The notes beneath the pieces were generated by a model. It worked only from the letters and a program-made list of their open reading frames with translations. It was not told where the DNA came from and ran no database searches. From Achromobacter veterisilvae (GTDB lineage: Bacteria; Pseudomonadota; Gammaproteobacteria; Burkholderiales; Burkholderiaceae_B), in contig NZ_UFQC01000050.1 in the NCBI RefSeq assembly GCF_900496975.1, positions 1 to 42,337 of the forward strand: DNA of 42,337 bases, read 5' to 3'. Below are positions 7,814-14,841 of this stretch, piece by piece. The translations under genes were made by a program, and so were the position numbers. The stretch's first letter is position 1; each line of letters begins with the position of its first letter.

Positions 7814-9289
7814 TCAGCCGGCGATCTGCACGCCGATCCAGAACAGGCCGGCGGCCAGCAGCATCGAGGCGGGCAGGGTCAGCACCCAGGCCATCAGGAT
7901 GTTGCGCACCGTGCTGCTGTGCAGGCCGGTCTTGTTGGCGACCATCGTCCCCGCCACGCCCGAGGACAGGACGTGGGTGGTGGACACCGGCAGGCTGAAC
8001 ACGTTGGCCAGCCCGATGGCGCCCATCGCGGTCAACTGCGCGGACATGCCCTGCGCATACGTCATGCCCTGCTTGCCGATTTTTTCGCCCACCGTGAGGA
8101 CCACGCGGCGCCAGCCGACCATGGTGCCCGCGCCCAGCGCCAGGGCGACCGCCACGATCACCCAGAAGGGCGCGTATTCGGTGGTGGCCGTCAGGTCGGC
8201 GCGCAGCCGTTGCAGGTCCGCGCGTTCGCGGGCGGGCAGCCCTTCGATGCGCGCCACCTTCTTGGCCGTGTCGTCCAGGCACAGCAGATAGCGGCGCACG
8301 GCAACGCGTTTCTCGGGCGGCAGGTCGGCGTAGTTGGACACGCCGTGCAGATCGGCCTGCAAGGCGGCGATGGTCGGCATCGTCAGTTCGGGATCGCAGC
8401 GGAAATTGCGCGGCAGCTCGGTGGTCGCGTCGTAGCGCTTGAGCGCCAGGTAGTCGCCCAGCATCGCTTCGTTGCGCTGGTAGAACACGTTCAGGTGATT
8501 GGCGGCGTCGCGCGTGCGCTCGATCTGGTAGGTGGTGCTGTTGGTGTCCAGCACGAAGTTGGCGGGCACGATGCCGATCAGCACGAGCATGATCAGGCCG
8601 ATGCCTTTCTGGCCGTCGTTGGAGCCGTGGACGAAGCTCACGCCCATCGCGGACAGCACCAGGACCAGGCGGTTCCAGAACGGCGGATGCTTCTTGTTGT
8701 CGATGGCGCGGCGCTGCTCCGGCGTCTTGTGCATCTTCGACAGCGGCAGCCAGCGCTTGAGCGCGAGGAGCAGGCCGCCCGCCACCACGAAGCCGGCCAC
8801 CGGCGACACCACCAGGGACAGGCCGATGTCGATGGCCTTGCCCCAGTTGACGCCGTCGGCCAGCGGCAGTTCGGTGATCAGCGCGTTGGCCAGGCCCACG
8901 CCCAGGATCGAGCCGATCAGCGTGTGCGAGCTGGAGGCCGGGATGCCGAAATACCAGGTGCCCAGGTTCCAGGCGATGGCCGCCGCCAGCATGGCGAACA
9001 CCATGGCCAGCCCGCGGCCGGTGTCCACGTTGATCAGCAATTCGACCGGCAGCAAGTGGACGATGGCATAGGCCACGCCCACGCCGCCGAGCAGCACGCC
9101 CAGGAAATTGAAAATGCCGGAAAGCATGACCGCCAGGTGCGGCGGCATGGCCTTGGTGTAAATGACCGTTGCCACGGCGTTTGCCGTGTCGTGGAATCCG
9201 TTGATGAATTCAAAGGCCAGGACGAATGTCAGGGCCAAGACAAGACTGAGGCCTACCCAAGGGTCTAGGCCGTGGAAGAGGTCGAACAT
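7814..9289 (-). CDS. pitA: PitA-type low-affinity inorganic phosphate transporter
   Basis: A 491-residue inner-membrane protein that closely follows E. coli PitA (499 residues), with FEFINGFHDTANAVATVIYT near residue 28 and VHGSNDGQKGIGLIMLVLIG in the second repeat. These two duplicated signatures define the PiT family, which imports metal-phosphate with protons. A long hydrophilic segment with two conserved Cys lies between the halves, as in PitA. The ATG at MFDLFHGLDP was chosen because it aligns with the PitA start; the upstream in-frame ATG would add low-complexity residues encoded across the palindromic repeats. It is monocistronic, with palindromes upstream and a hairpin downstream. Confidence 0.95.
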   Translation of the reverse strand: MFDLFHGLDPWVGLSLVLALTFVLAFEFINGFHDTANAVATVIYTKAMPPHLAVMLSGIFNFLGVLLGGVGVAYAIVHLLPVELLINVDTGRGLAMVFAMLAAAIAWNLGTWYFGIPASSSHTLIGSILGVGLANALITELPLADGVNWGKAIDIGLSLVVSPVAGFVVAGGLLLALKRWLPLSKMHKTPEQRRAIDNKKHPPFWNRLVLVLSAMGVSFVHGSNDGQKGIGLIMLVLIGIVPANFVLDTNSTTYQIERTRDAANHLNVFYQRNEAMLGDYLALKRYDATTELPRNFRCDPELTMPTIAALQADLHGVSNYADLPPEKRVAVRRYLLCLDDTAKKVARIEGLPARERADLQRLRADLTATTEYAPFWVIVAVALALGAGTMVGWRRVVLTVGEKIGKQGMTYAQGMSAQLTAMGAIGLANVFSLPVSTTHVLSSGVAGTMVANKTGLHSSTVRNILMAWVLTLPASMLLAAGLFWIGVQIAG

Positions 9290-9406
9290 GGAGGCGGGGG
9301 AGGTTCCGGCGGGAGGCCCGATTATTGCAGATTTGTGACCTGTCCCTGGTTGCGTACGGCTACCAAAGGGGGGATTCGTTGATGTCGGACACAAACCGTT
9401 CGCCCA

Positions 9407-9469
9407 GGTGTCAGACACCCGAGGAGACAGCGGCCGCCCGCCCTGGGCGCCCGTGGGTGTCTGACACCC
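9407..9469. repeat. Pair of GGTGTC-GACACC palindromes in inverted arrangement
   Basis: GGTGTCAGACACC (9407-9419) and GGGTGTCTGACACCC (9455-9469) are each perfect palindromes around one base. Together they form a 14-bp inverted repeat (9407-9420 with 9455-9468) around a GC-rich centre. A degenerate third copy, TGTCGGACAC, lies at 9383-9392. They sit between the DltX-like gene and pitA. They could act as a terminator for the former, an operator for pitA, or a dispersed repeat; I believe similar palindromes recur in Bordetella-group genomes but cannot verify it here. Confidence 0.6.
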
Positions 9470-9478
9470 CCCCAACCC

Positions 9479-9604
9479 CTAGAACTTCGAATACTGGAAC
9501 TCGATCTCCATCGGTTTGCCCAGATTGGCCGAGGTATCGGCCTGGATCAGCGCGACGCCCAGCAGGCCGAGGTACAGCAGGCAAAGCCACAAGGTTCTTT
9601 TCAT
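9479..9604 (-). CDS. DltX-like membrane microprotein, 41 residues
   Basis: A 41-residue protein with a Lys-Arg start, one transmembrane helix (about residues 5-20, LWLCLLYLGLLGVALI) and a short polar tail ending exactly in FQYSKF. This matches the C-terminal FxYxxF signature of DltX, the microprotein that accompanies the DltB/DltD D-alanylation machinery; the motif Tyr (here Tyr38) is reported to act as an acyl carrier between DltB and DltD. The gene starts 13 bases after the dltD stop on the same strand, so the two are surely co-transcribed. The helix would place the tail in the periplasm next to DltD. Its small size makes it easy to miss in annotation. Identity is inferred from the motif, size, topology and partner gene. 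Confidence 0.75.
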   Translation of the reverse strand: MKRTLWLCLLYLGLLGVALIQADTSANLGKPMEIEFQYSKF

Positions 9605-9617
9605 GGGATCCGGTGCC

Positions 9618-10742
9618 TCATGGCCGAAATACCTCGGCGATTTTCTGGTTGACGCGCAGCCAGCCCAATTCCCCAAGATGCTGGACGTCGCGCAGCGTGC
9701 CCACTTCGAACGGCGCTCCGTACATATCCATGCAGCGCATGGCGTAGCGCCGGCACTGCGCCGCGACTTCCCGCTGCACCGGCTCGAAGCGGTCCAGGTC
9801 CCGGAACACCATGGGATGCAGCGGCTGCATGACGAACAGCGCGTCCACGCCGTGCCGGCGCAGCAGCGCCATCAGGGCGTCCAGTTCGCGCAGTTCGTCG
9901 CGGCCGGTCAGGGGCTGCTGCAGATAGGCCGTCTTGCCGCCCTCGGGAACGGTCCGCAGGTATTTGTCGAAGAAATCGTCGCGCACCGCGTACCGGTTGC
10001 CCGCCATCAAGGCCTGTTCGGCGCCCTGGGCCTGGCTGGCCAGGGCGTCCCAGTCGACCACGCGGGCGGCGGCGGGCGGCCCTTCGCGTTCCGGCTCCGG
10101 GGCGGGAGCGGCATGGGCCGGGGTCCACAGGTCGACCAGGCGCTGGCGGAAAACATAGGCTTGCTCGGCCATCATCGACCAGGCGACGCCCGCGTCGCCC
10201 TTGGCCTCCAGCCAGCGCAGCACCTCGGCCCGGCCCTCGGGCTGCCCCAGCAGCCGGGACAGCAGCGGATTGGCGTGCTCCTTGAATTCGTCCGGGCCCA
10301 GTCCGCCCTCGCCATCGAACCAGCCGGGCGACAGCATGACGACCACGCGGGAAGCCGCGGAGAGGTCGTCGGCCAGCGCCGCCAGCACCAGTTGCATGCC
10401 CAGCGACTGGAAACCGGAATGGCCGTAGGCCAGCACCGGCATCTGGAGTTCGTCGGCCAGGTAGCGGTAGGGCACGAAGCGCAGATCGTTGCTGGTCAGT
10501 TCCGACGAGCCCAGGATGACCAGGCGGTCCCCCGTGCGCAAGGCCTGGCTCAGGCGCGACAGGTTGCGGGTCTGCTCCTGCAGCGTATTGCCCAGGTTGG
10601 GGAGGTAGATGCCGGGCGCCGCGGCCGGGACGGGTTCGGTCTTCAGGGCCAGCGCGTGCAGGGCGCCCCATCCGGCGGCCGCGGCGGCGGCCAGGGCCAG
10701 CGCCGCCGCCAGCGCGTGCTGCCGGAGAGTGCGTGTGATCAT
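9618..10742 (-). CDS. dltD: DltD-family D-alanyl transfer protein (SGNH-like)
   Basis: A 374-residue protein with an uncleaved N-terminal signal/anchor helix (about residues 8-32) and a periplasmic SGNH-hydrolase-like domain. The nucleophile block is VILGSSELT (residues 75-83), the family GSSEL motif. The C-terminal block DVQHLGELGW provides Asp352 and His355 with the same D-x-x-H spacing as characterised DltD. A HPMVFRDLDRF block is also family-like. DltD transfers D-alanine to envelope polymers; in Bordetella a dra locus homologous to dlt is known to add D-alanine to an outer-membrane component and to give antimicrobial-peptide resistance. No dltA, dltB or dltC lies nearby. A Pro/Glu-rich insertion sits around residues 208-226. 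Confidence 0.85.
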   Translation of the reverse strand: MITRTLRQHALAAALALAAAAAAGWGALHALALKTEPVPAAAPGIYLPNLGNTLQEQTRNLSRLSQALRTGDRLVILGSSELTSNDLRFVPYRYLADELQMPVLAYGHSGFQSLGMQLVLAALADDLSAASRVVVMLSPGWFDGEGGLGPDEFKEHANPLLSRLLGQPEGRAEVLRWLEAKGDAGVAWSMMAEQAYVFRQRLVDLWTPAHAAPAPEPEREGPPAAARVVDWDALASQAQGAEQALMAGNRYAVRDDFFDKYLRTVPEGGKTAYLQQPLTGRDELRELDALMALLRRHGVDALFVMQPLHPMVFRDLDRFEPVQREVAAQCRRYAMRCMDMYGAPFEVGTLRDVQHLGELGWLRVNQKIAEVFRP

Positions 10743-10778
10743 GGAGGGAAACCGAAAGCGCGGCGTCTCGTAAGCGGA

Positions 10779-10784
10779 ATTGTA
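10779..10784 (-). promoter_or_regulatory. -10 element of the dltD / DltX-like operon
   Basis: On the minus strand TACAAT (10779-10784) lies about 37 bases before the dltD start, in a rare AT-rich patch. No good -35 element is found 16-18 bases upstream, so the promoter may need an activator. A TAAC direct repeat (TAACATCCGC, TAACAATAC) covers the spacer. Confidence 0.35.
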
Positions 10785-11021
10785 TTGTTAGCGGATGTTA
10801 ACGAGCGGCCTTTGCCGGAACAAGCGCGGGAAAGCGGGGCCATGGCCGATTCGCTTTTTCGCCACAGGGCGGGATCGTCCGGATGGCGGAAGCGGCCGCC
10901 CTTCCCCCGGGGGAAGAATGCGATAGCATGGTTGCCGCGGGGTTCTTCTGGATTTCCATGATTGACCGCGCCACGAGCCGCCTTCGCGGCGCCAGACCGT
11001 CCCATTCAACGATTGCCGCCC

Positions 11022-11645
11022 ATGACCGCCGTTACCCGTATCGCCCGCAGCCACCCCGATGAATTGATCGTGGGCCTGGTGTCCGTTTCCGACCGCGCCT
11101 CGGCCGGCGCCTACCAGGACCAGGGCCTGCCCGCGCTGCGGGAATGGCTGGGCGGCGCGCTGGCATCGCCGTGGCTGGCGGTCGACCGCCTGATTCCCGA
11201 CGAGCCCGCCCGCATCTCCGAGACGCTGATCGAACTGGTGGACGGCTGCGGCTGCGACCTGGTCCTGACCACCGGCGGCACCGGCCCCGCGCGGCGCGAC
11301 GTCACGCCGGAGGCGACCCTGACCGTCGGCACCAAGGAAATGCCCGGCTTCGGTGAACAGATGCGCCAGATCAGCCTGCGCTTCGTGCCCACGGCCATTC
11401 TGTCCCGCCAGGTGGCCGTCATCCGCGAAACCGCGGGCCACGCCGCGCTCATCGTGAACCTGCCCGGCCAGCCGAAATCCATCCGCGAAACGCTGGAAGG
11501 GCTGAAAGGAGAGGACGGCGCCGTCCTGGTGCCGGGCATTTTCGCCGCCATTCCCTACTGCATCGACCTGATCGGCGGCCCCTACGCCGAGACCCGCCCG
11601 GAAGTCATCGAGGCTTTCCGCCCGAAGTCGGCCCGCCGGCAGTAG
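11022..11645 (+). CDS. mog: Molybdopterin adenylyltransferase MogA
   Basis: A 207-residue protein very close to E. coli MogA. It contains IVGLVSVSDRAS at the start, the binding loop LVLTTGGTGPARRDVTPEAT, EMPGFGEQMRQISLRFVPTA, and NLPGQPKSIRETLEG. MogA adenylates molybdopterin before molybdenum insertion in cofactor synthesis in the cytoplasm. The ATG at 11022 was taken because the protein then starts ten residues before the conserved strand; an upstream in-frame ATG at 10962 adds residues without family support. No other molybdenum cofactor genes are in the window. A hairpin covers the stop codon. Confidence 0.93.
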   Translation: MTAVTRIARSHPDELIVGLVSVSDRASAGAYQDQGLPALREWLGGALASPWLAVDRLIPDEPARISETLIELVDGCGCDLVLTTGGTGPARRDVTPEATLTVGTKEMPGFGEQMRQISLRFVPTAILSRQVAVIRETAGHAALIVNLPGQPKSIRETLEGLKGEDGAVLVPGIFAAIPYCIDLIGGPYAETRPEVIEAFRPKSARRQ

Positions 11646-11675
11646 CGCCGGCACGCCCCGGCGCTGCGCTATAGT
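11644..11675 (+). promoter_or_regulatory. Hairpin after mog followed by a -10-like element
   Basis: AGCGCCGG (11644-11651) and CCGGCGCT (11658-11665) form an 8-bp stem overlapping the mog stop, a likely transcript end without a U-tract. TATAGT (11670-11675) follows at once and may be the -10 of the lipoprotein gene that starts at 11722. Confidence 0.35.
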
Positions 11676-11721
11676 TGGCCGCGCTTTCCTCAATTTCCAC
11701 CCGTTCGAGAGTTCCATCGCC

Positions 11722-12060
11722 ATGAAGGTCCGTACCGCCCTGTCCCTCACCGTTTTGGCCGCCCTGACGGCCTGCGCCAGCGTCAAAGACGTGCGCGACC
11801 GCGATCCCGTCTTCTACGGGTCGACCCAGCGCTCGGCCGAGGATTACACGAATTGCGTGGCGGAATCCTGGAAGAACATGGGCGTCCGGTTCGAGCGGAA
11901 GGCCGTGCGCAACGGCTTTGAACTCATCCAGTCGGACAGCCTGGGCGTGGAGGCCGTGCTGACGACCACCCACTGGAAGGGCAAGACGGAAACGCGCCTG
12001 TCCACGCGCATCGCCCGCCGCGACCAAAGCATCATCGAGCCCGCGAACCTGTGCCTGTAA
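11722..12060 (+). CDS. Small putative lipoprotein of unknown function
   Basis: A 112-residue protein. It has a lipoprotein signal peptide: basic start MKVRT, hydrophobic core LSLTVLAAL and a lipobox LTAC, so Cys17 would be lipidated. The mature part (residues 18-112) is polar, with two further Cys (CVAESWK and the C-terminal NLCL) that could form a disulfide. I do not recognise the family. It is followed within five bases by the M23 peptidase gene, so the two are probably co-transcribed and may act together in the envelope; that link is inferred from position only. Confidence 0.75.
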   Translation: MKVRTALSLTVLAALTACASVKDVRDRDPVFYGSTQRSAEDYTNCVAESWKNMGVRFERKAVRNGFELIQSDSLGVEAVLTTTHWKGKTETRLSTRIARRDQSIIEPANLCL

Positions 12061-12065
12061 GCGCC

Positions 12066-12932
12066 ATGTTCCGCCGCCGCGACGTACTGCGGCTGGGCCT
12101 GGCCGCGGCCGCCGCCGGCCTGGGGCTGCCCGTCCGAGCCCAGCAGGAAGGCTACCTCACCCGCAAGCTCAATTTTCCCGTTCCCGGCGGCGTCGCGGTC
12201 CTGGGCCTGGGCGACGCGGAACGCGCCCCGGAAGTGACGTTCCAGGGGCGGCGCGTGCTGGTCGTGCGCGAAGAGGGCAGGCAGTGGATCGCCGTGGTCG
12301 GCATTCCGCTGAGCGCGAAGCCGGGCGAACAGCAGGTATCGGTCGGCGATGGGCAGGGCCGGCGCAAGCTGTCCTTCAGGGTCGGGGCCAAGGAATACGC
12401 GGCCCAGCGCATCACGCTGAAGAACCAGCGCCAGGTCGAGCCGAATCCGGACGACATGAAGCGCATCGAACGCGAAATGGCCGAGCAAAGCGCGGCCAAC
12501 CGCGGCTACCGCGCCGGGGTCGTCCCCAGCAACCTGCTGCTGGACCGCCCGGTCGACGGCGGCCGCCTGTCCAGCCCATTCGGGCTGCGGCGCTTTTTCA
12601 ACGGACAGGAACGCAACCCGCATTCGGGGCTGGACTTCGCCGTGCCGGCGGGCACGCCCATCAAGGCGCCGGCGGCCGGCACGGTCGTGCTGGTGGGGGA
12701 TTATTTCTTCAATGGCAAGACGGTGTTCCTGGACCATGGGCAGGGTTTCGTCAGCATGTTCTGCCACATGTCGGCCATCGACGTGAAGGTCGGCGACGAG
12801 GTGCCGCGCGGCGGCGTGGTGGGGAAGGTGGGCGCCACGGGGCGGGCGACCGGCCCGCATCTGCACTGGAACGTCAGCCTGAACGACGCCCGCGTCGACC
12901 CGGCCATCTTCATCGGGGCATTCAAGCCCTGA
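12066..12932 (+). CDS. M23-family (LytM/NlpD-type) peptidase with Tat signal
   Basis: A 288-residue exported protein. It starts with a twin-arginine-like signal (FRRRDVLRLG, then an Ala/Gly-rich core, cleavage expected near residue 25 at VRA). The N-terminal half holds an Ig-like beta domain (about residues 30-110). The C-terminal LytM domain has NPHSGLDFAVP (His186, Asp190) and GPHLHWNV (His265, His267), which are the zinc ligands and catalytic residues of M23 endopeptidases, so it appears active rather than a degenerate EnvC/NlpD-type activator. It would cut peptidoglycan cross-bridges or stem peptides in the periplasm. The ATG five bases after the lipoprotein stop was chosen; an ATG at 12051 would overlap that gene. 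Confidence 0.9.
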   Translation: MFRRRDVLRLGLAAAAAGLGLPVRAQQEGYLTRKLNFPVPGGVAVLGLGDAERAPEVTFQGRRVLVVREEGRQWIAVVGIPLSAKPGEQQVSVGDGQGRRKLSFRVGAKEYAAQRITLKNQRQVEPNPDDMKRIEREMAEQSAANRGYRAGVVPSNLLLDRPVDGGRLSSPFGLRRFFNGQERNPHSGLDFAVPAGTPIKAPAAGTVVLVGDYFFNGKTVFLDHGQGFVSMFCHMSAIDVKVGDEVPRGGVVGKVGATGRATGPHLHWNVSLNDARVDPAIFIGAFKP

Positions 12933-12936
12933 ATCC

Positions 12937-12952
12937 GGCGCGGGATCGCGCC
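12937..12952. terminator. Short stem between convergent genes
   Basis: GGCGCG and CGCGCC form a 6-bp stem with a GGAT loop in the 20-base gap between the convergent peptidase and small-protein genes. It could act in both directions, but there is no U-tract. Confidence 0.25.
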
Positions 12953-13240
12953 CTATGCGGGCGTGGCCTGCAGCGCGATCCGGCGCAGCACGTGCTGGTG
13001 CATGCGCTCGGCATAGTCCATCTGCTGGCGCACGCGGAGGTGCTGGGCTTCCTGGTCGTCCAGGCAGTTGTCGTACTTGGTCTTGGCCTCGGCGTACGTC
13101 AGGCCGGTATTGCGCAGGCTGTTGATGAACGTCTCGCGCGACTGATGGAGCAGGCGCAGGCCTTCCTCGCCCTTCACGAATCGCCTTCGCGCCAGGGCAA
13201 GCTCGTCAGCGGCCGCTTGCAACTCTTCTGTCAGATCCAT
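12953..13240 (-). CDS. Small conserved-type protein of unknown function
   Basis: A 95-residue, almost entirely helical protein with a likely coiled-coil character (LTEELQAAADELALARRRF at the start; QHLRVRQQMDYAERMHQHVL near the end). There is a single Cys and no signal peptide or membrane segment. I do not recognise a family. It starts at ATG 13240 preceded by GCAAGATGCAAG, a weak ribosome site. Codon use matches the neighbours. It is downstream of infA on the same strand with a hairpin between, so it is probably separately transcribed. Confidence 0.65.
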   Translation of the reverse strand: MDLTEELQAAADELALARRRFVKGEEGLRLLHQSRETFINSLRNTGLTYAEAKTKYDNCLDDQEAQHLRVRQQMDYAERMHQHVLRRIALQATPA

Positions 13241-13365
13241 CTTGCATCTTGCGCGTCCCGCCGGGTGTCGCGCCTGGCGGGGATCGCCATTCGTCCATGA
13301 ACAGGCGTTCCACGCATTACGGCACGCCGCCGCGCGGGCTTAAGGCTCGCGAGCAGGGCTGGGGA

Positions 13366-13381
13366 GCCGGCGAGCGCCGGC
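13366..13381 (-). terminator. Hairpin downstream of infA
   Basis: GCCGGCG (13366-13372) and CGCCGGC (13375-13381) form a 7-bp stem with a two-base centre 15 bases past the infA stop. No U-tract follows, so this is a weak or Rho-dependent terminator candidate. Confidence 0.35.
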
Positions 13382-13395
13382 CCTGAAGCCCAGGC

Positions 13396-13659
13396 TCAGC
13401 GGCGGTACTGCTGGGGGCGATGCGCGGCGGGGGCGCGTTCGTCCTTGTGGCGGAAGTTGATGCGGCCCTTGGTCAGGTCGTACGGCGACATTTCCAGGGT
13501 GACGCGATCGCCCGCCAGGATGCGGATGCGGTGCTTGCGGATGCGGCCGGAGGCGTAGGCGCCGACTTCGATGCCGTTGTCCAGCTTTACGCGGTAGCGG
13601 CTATCGGGCAGCACTTCGTCAACGATGCCATCCAATTCGATGAGTTCTTCTTTAGCCAT
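13396..13659 (-). CDS. infA: Translation initiation factor IF-1 (long form, probable second copy)
   Basis: An 87-residue S1/OB-fold protein: MAKEELIELDGIVDEVLPDSRYRVKL at the start and RIRKHRIRILAGDRVTLEMSPYDLTKGRI in the core, which is diagnostic for IF-1. IF-1 binds the ribosomal A site and helps IF-2 and IF-3 in start-site selection. Normal IF-1 has 72 residues; this one carries a basic C-terminal extension of about 15 residues (DERAPAAHRPQQYRR). In betaproteobacteria the housekeeping infA normally sits in the ribosomal protein cluster, so this isolated gene is probably the second copy. The ATG follows an excellent AGGAG site. A hairpin lies in its leader. Confidence 0.95.
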   Translation of the reverse strand: MAKEELIELDGIVDEVLPDSRYRVKLDNGIEVGAYASGRIRKHRIRILAGDRVTLEMSPYDLTKGRINFRHKDERAPAAHRPQQYRR

Positions 13660-13682
13660 TTTCTACTCCTATCAATACGCGC

Positions 13683-13703
13683 AGCCATGCCGGCGGCATG
13701 GCT
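13683..13703 (-). promoter_or_regulatory. Hairpin in the infA leader
   Basis: AGCCATGCC (13683-13691) and GGCATGGCT (13695-13703) form a perfect 9-bp stem with a 3-base centre, 24 bases before the infA start codon and close to its ribosome site. It could be a leader-RNA control structure or a protein-binding palindrome. Confidence 0.4.
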
Positions 13704-14171
13704 CGCCGCGCGGGCGGCAAGCGCGTTGGACTCAAATAACCAGGTCCAGCGGTTTGAACGTAAAACGTCCGGGCAGGCGCGGGTGAGGGCCACGGCATCC
13801 CAAGCGGATGTCTGAAATGACGGATACTCGCGCCGCGAGGGCAATGTGCGCGCGATGCGCGGCTCGGTCGCGGCGGCGTGCCATTGCTATGCGCGCGTCG
13901 CCGGAAGAAGCGGGGTGGAGCGGTTGTTGCAGTGCCGGATGGCGCCGCACTTGATGCGGCGGCGCCTCTGGCGGCGAAGGGTTTCGTCCTGAAATGCCGG
14001 ACGCGTCCTGTGCGGGCCTCGCGGTATTGCCCAGAGGCGGTACAGGTTGGCGACTCAGAGTGACCGAAGCCCGGTTTTCGCGGAGAAATCACGGACTTAT
14101 GTTACTGCAAAGCGCAATGATTAGCCAGTATTTATCTGCCGTTGCGCCGTGATAGTTGCTACGGAACGACT

Positions 14172-14196
14172 CCGGGGCCGCGGAATCCGGCCCCGG
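14172..14196 (-). terminator. Hairpin downstream of the first GFA gene
   Basis: CCGGGGCC (14172-14179) and GGCCCCGG (14189-14196) form an 8-bp stem with a 9-base loop about 18 bases past the GFA stop on the minus strand. No U-tract follows. Confidence 0.4.
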
Positions 14197-14213
14197 TATC
14201 GGGGGGCGGGAAT

Positions 14214-14645
14214 TCAGGCTATGGCCCGCGAACTGTGCTCGGGCGTTTCCTCGAACGCCCCGGCGTGCTGCGGCAGCGTGTCGGTGATGTCGAACCAGGG
14301 CGCCTTGTTGGCCACGTGGCAATGCGCGGCCGGCTTCACGCCCGGGTCGTCGTCCAGCGCGCCCAGCGGCAGGCCGTAGACGTCGGGGGTCTGGTCGAAG
14401 CGGCTCAGCAGGGGCGTGCCGCAGGCTTCGCAGAAGCCGCGGTAGCTGCCCGGCGACGAGCTGTACCAGGTGACGTGGTTTTCTCCCCGCGTCCAGGCGA
14501 AGTCCTTGGACTGGACCGTGGCCCGGCTGCGGAACGCGGCGCCATGCGACTTTCGGCACATCGTGCAATGGCAGTTGAGGGCGTTGGTGAGCGGGCCGGC
14601 GATCTCGTACGCAATGCGGCCGCACAGGCAGGAACCTTTGATCAT
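14214..14645 (-). CDS. GFA (glutathione-dependent formaldehyde-activating) family protein
   Basis: A 143-residue zinc-binding Mss4-fold protein. The GFA cysteine set is intact: GSCLCG (Cys6, Cys8), NCHCTMC (Cys25, Cys27, Cys30) and FCEACGTP (Cys72, Cys75). Founding members were proposed to aid S-hydroxymethylglutathione formation, but most members, like this one, have no proven reaction. The ATG before IKGSCLCG was chosen because the conserved fold starts at once; an ATG 11 codons upstream adds nothing conserved. A second GFA protein is encoded at 36831-37286. Confidence 0.88.
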   Translation of the reverse strand: MIKGSCLCGRIAYEIAGPLTNALNCHCTMCRKSHGAAFRSRATVQSKDFAWTRGENHVTWYSSSPGSYRGFCEACGTPLLSRFDQTPDVYGLPLGALDDDPGVKPAAHCHVANKAPWFDITDTLPQHAGAFEETPEHSSRAIA

Positions 14646-14775
14646 GATGAACGCCTGTCTGGTGGGGAATAGCCTCAATATACCCGCCGGCGAGCCGGCG
14701 AGGCGCCCGCATTTATGACGAAGGTCTTTCAGTGCATTGCGGCGTCCCTAATTTCCGTCAAATCATTCGATCCCC

Positions 14776-14793
14776 AGGTCATCGTGCTGTCAT
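14776..14793 (+). promoter_or_regulatory. Candidate Pho box upstream of phnCDE
   Basis: AGGTCAT (14776-14782), a 4-base spacer and CTGTCAT (14787-14793) match the Pho-box layout of two CTGTCAT-like repeats every 11 bases (5/7 and 7/7). It lies about 50 bases before the phnC start. Phosphate-starvation control by PhoB would be expected for phosphonate uptake. No matching repeat was found on the next 11-base step. Confidence 0.4.
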
Positions 14794-14841
14794 GCCGCCA
14801 AAACAGAATGCGGCAATGACCAAACCCAAGGGGATCCCACG

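Larger units (their letters stand above)
13660..14213. other. Long non-coding stretch upstream of infA
   Basis: About 550 bases with no convincing gene. Open frames here have atypical composition, no start signals and no family resemblance. Visible structures are the leader hairpin near infA (13683-13703), an imperfect GC hairpin at about 13941-13966 (GGCGCCGCA with TGCGGCGGCGCC), and the hairpin at 14172-14196. An AT-richer patch at 14085-14165 could hold a promoter. It may contain a long infA leader or an unrecognised small RNA. Confidence 0.4.

Noticed and set aside
10739..11005. 88-codon minus-strand frame upstream of dltD
   Set aside because: No ribosome site, overlaps the dltD promoter, and the product is not protein-like.
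13652..14092. 146-codon minus-strand frame upstream of infA
   Set aside because: Overlaps the infA ribosome site, has a Pro/Arg/Ala-rich composition, and shows no family resemblance.
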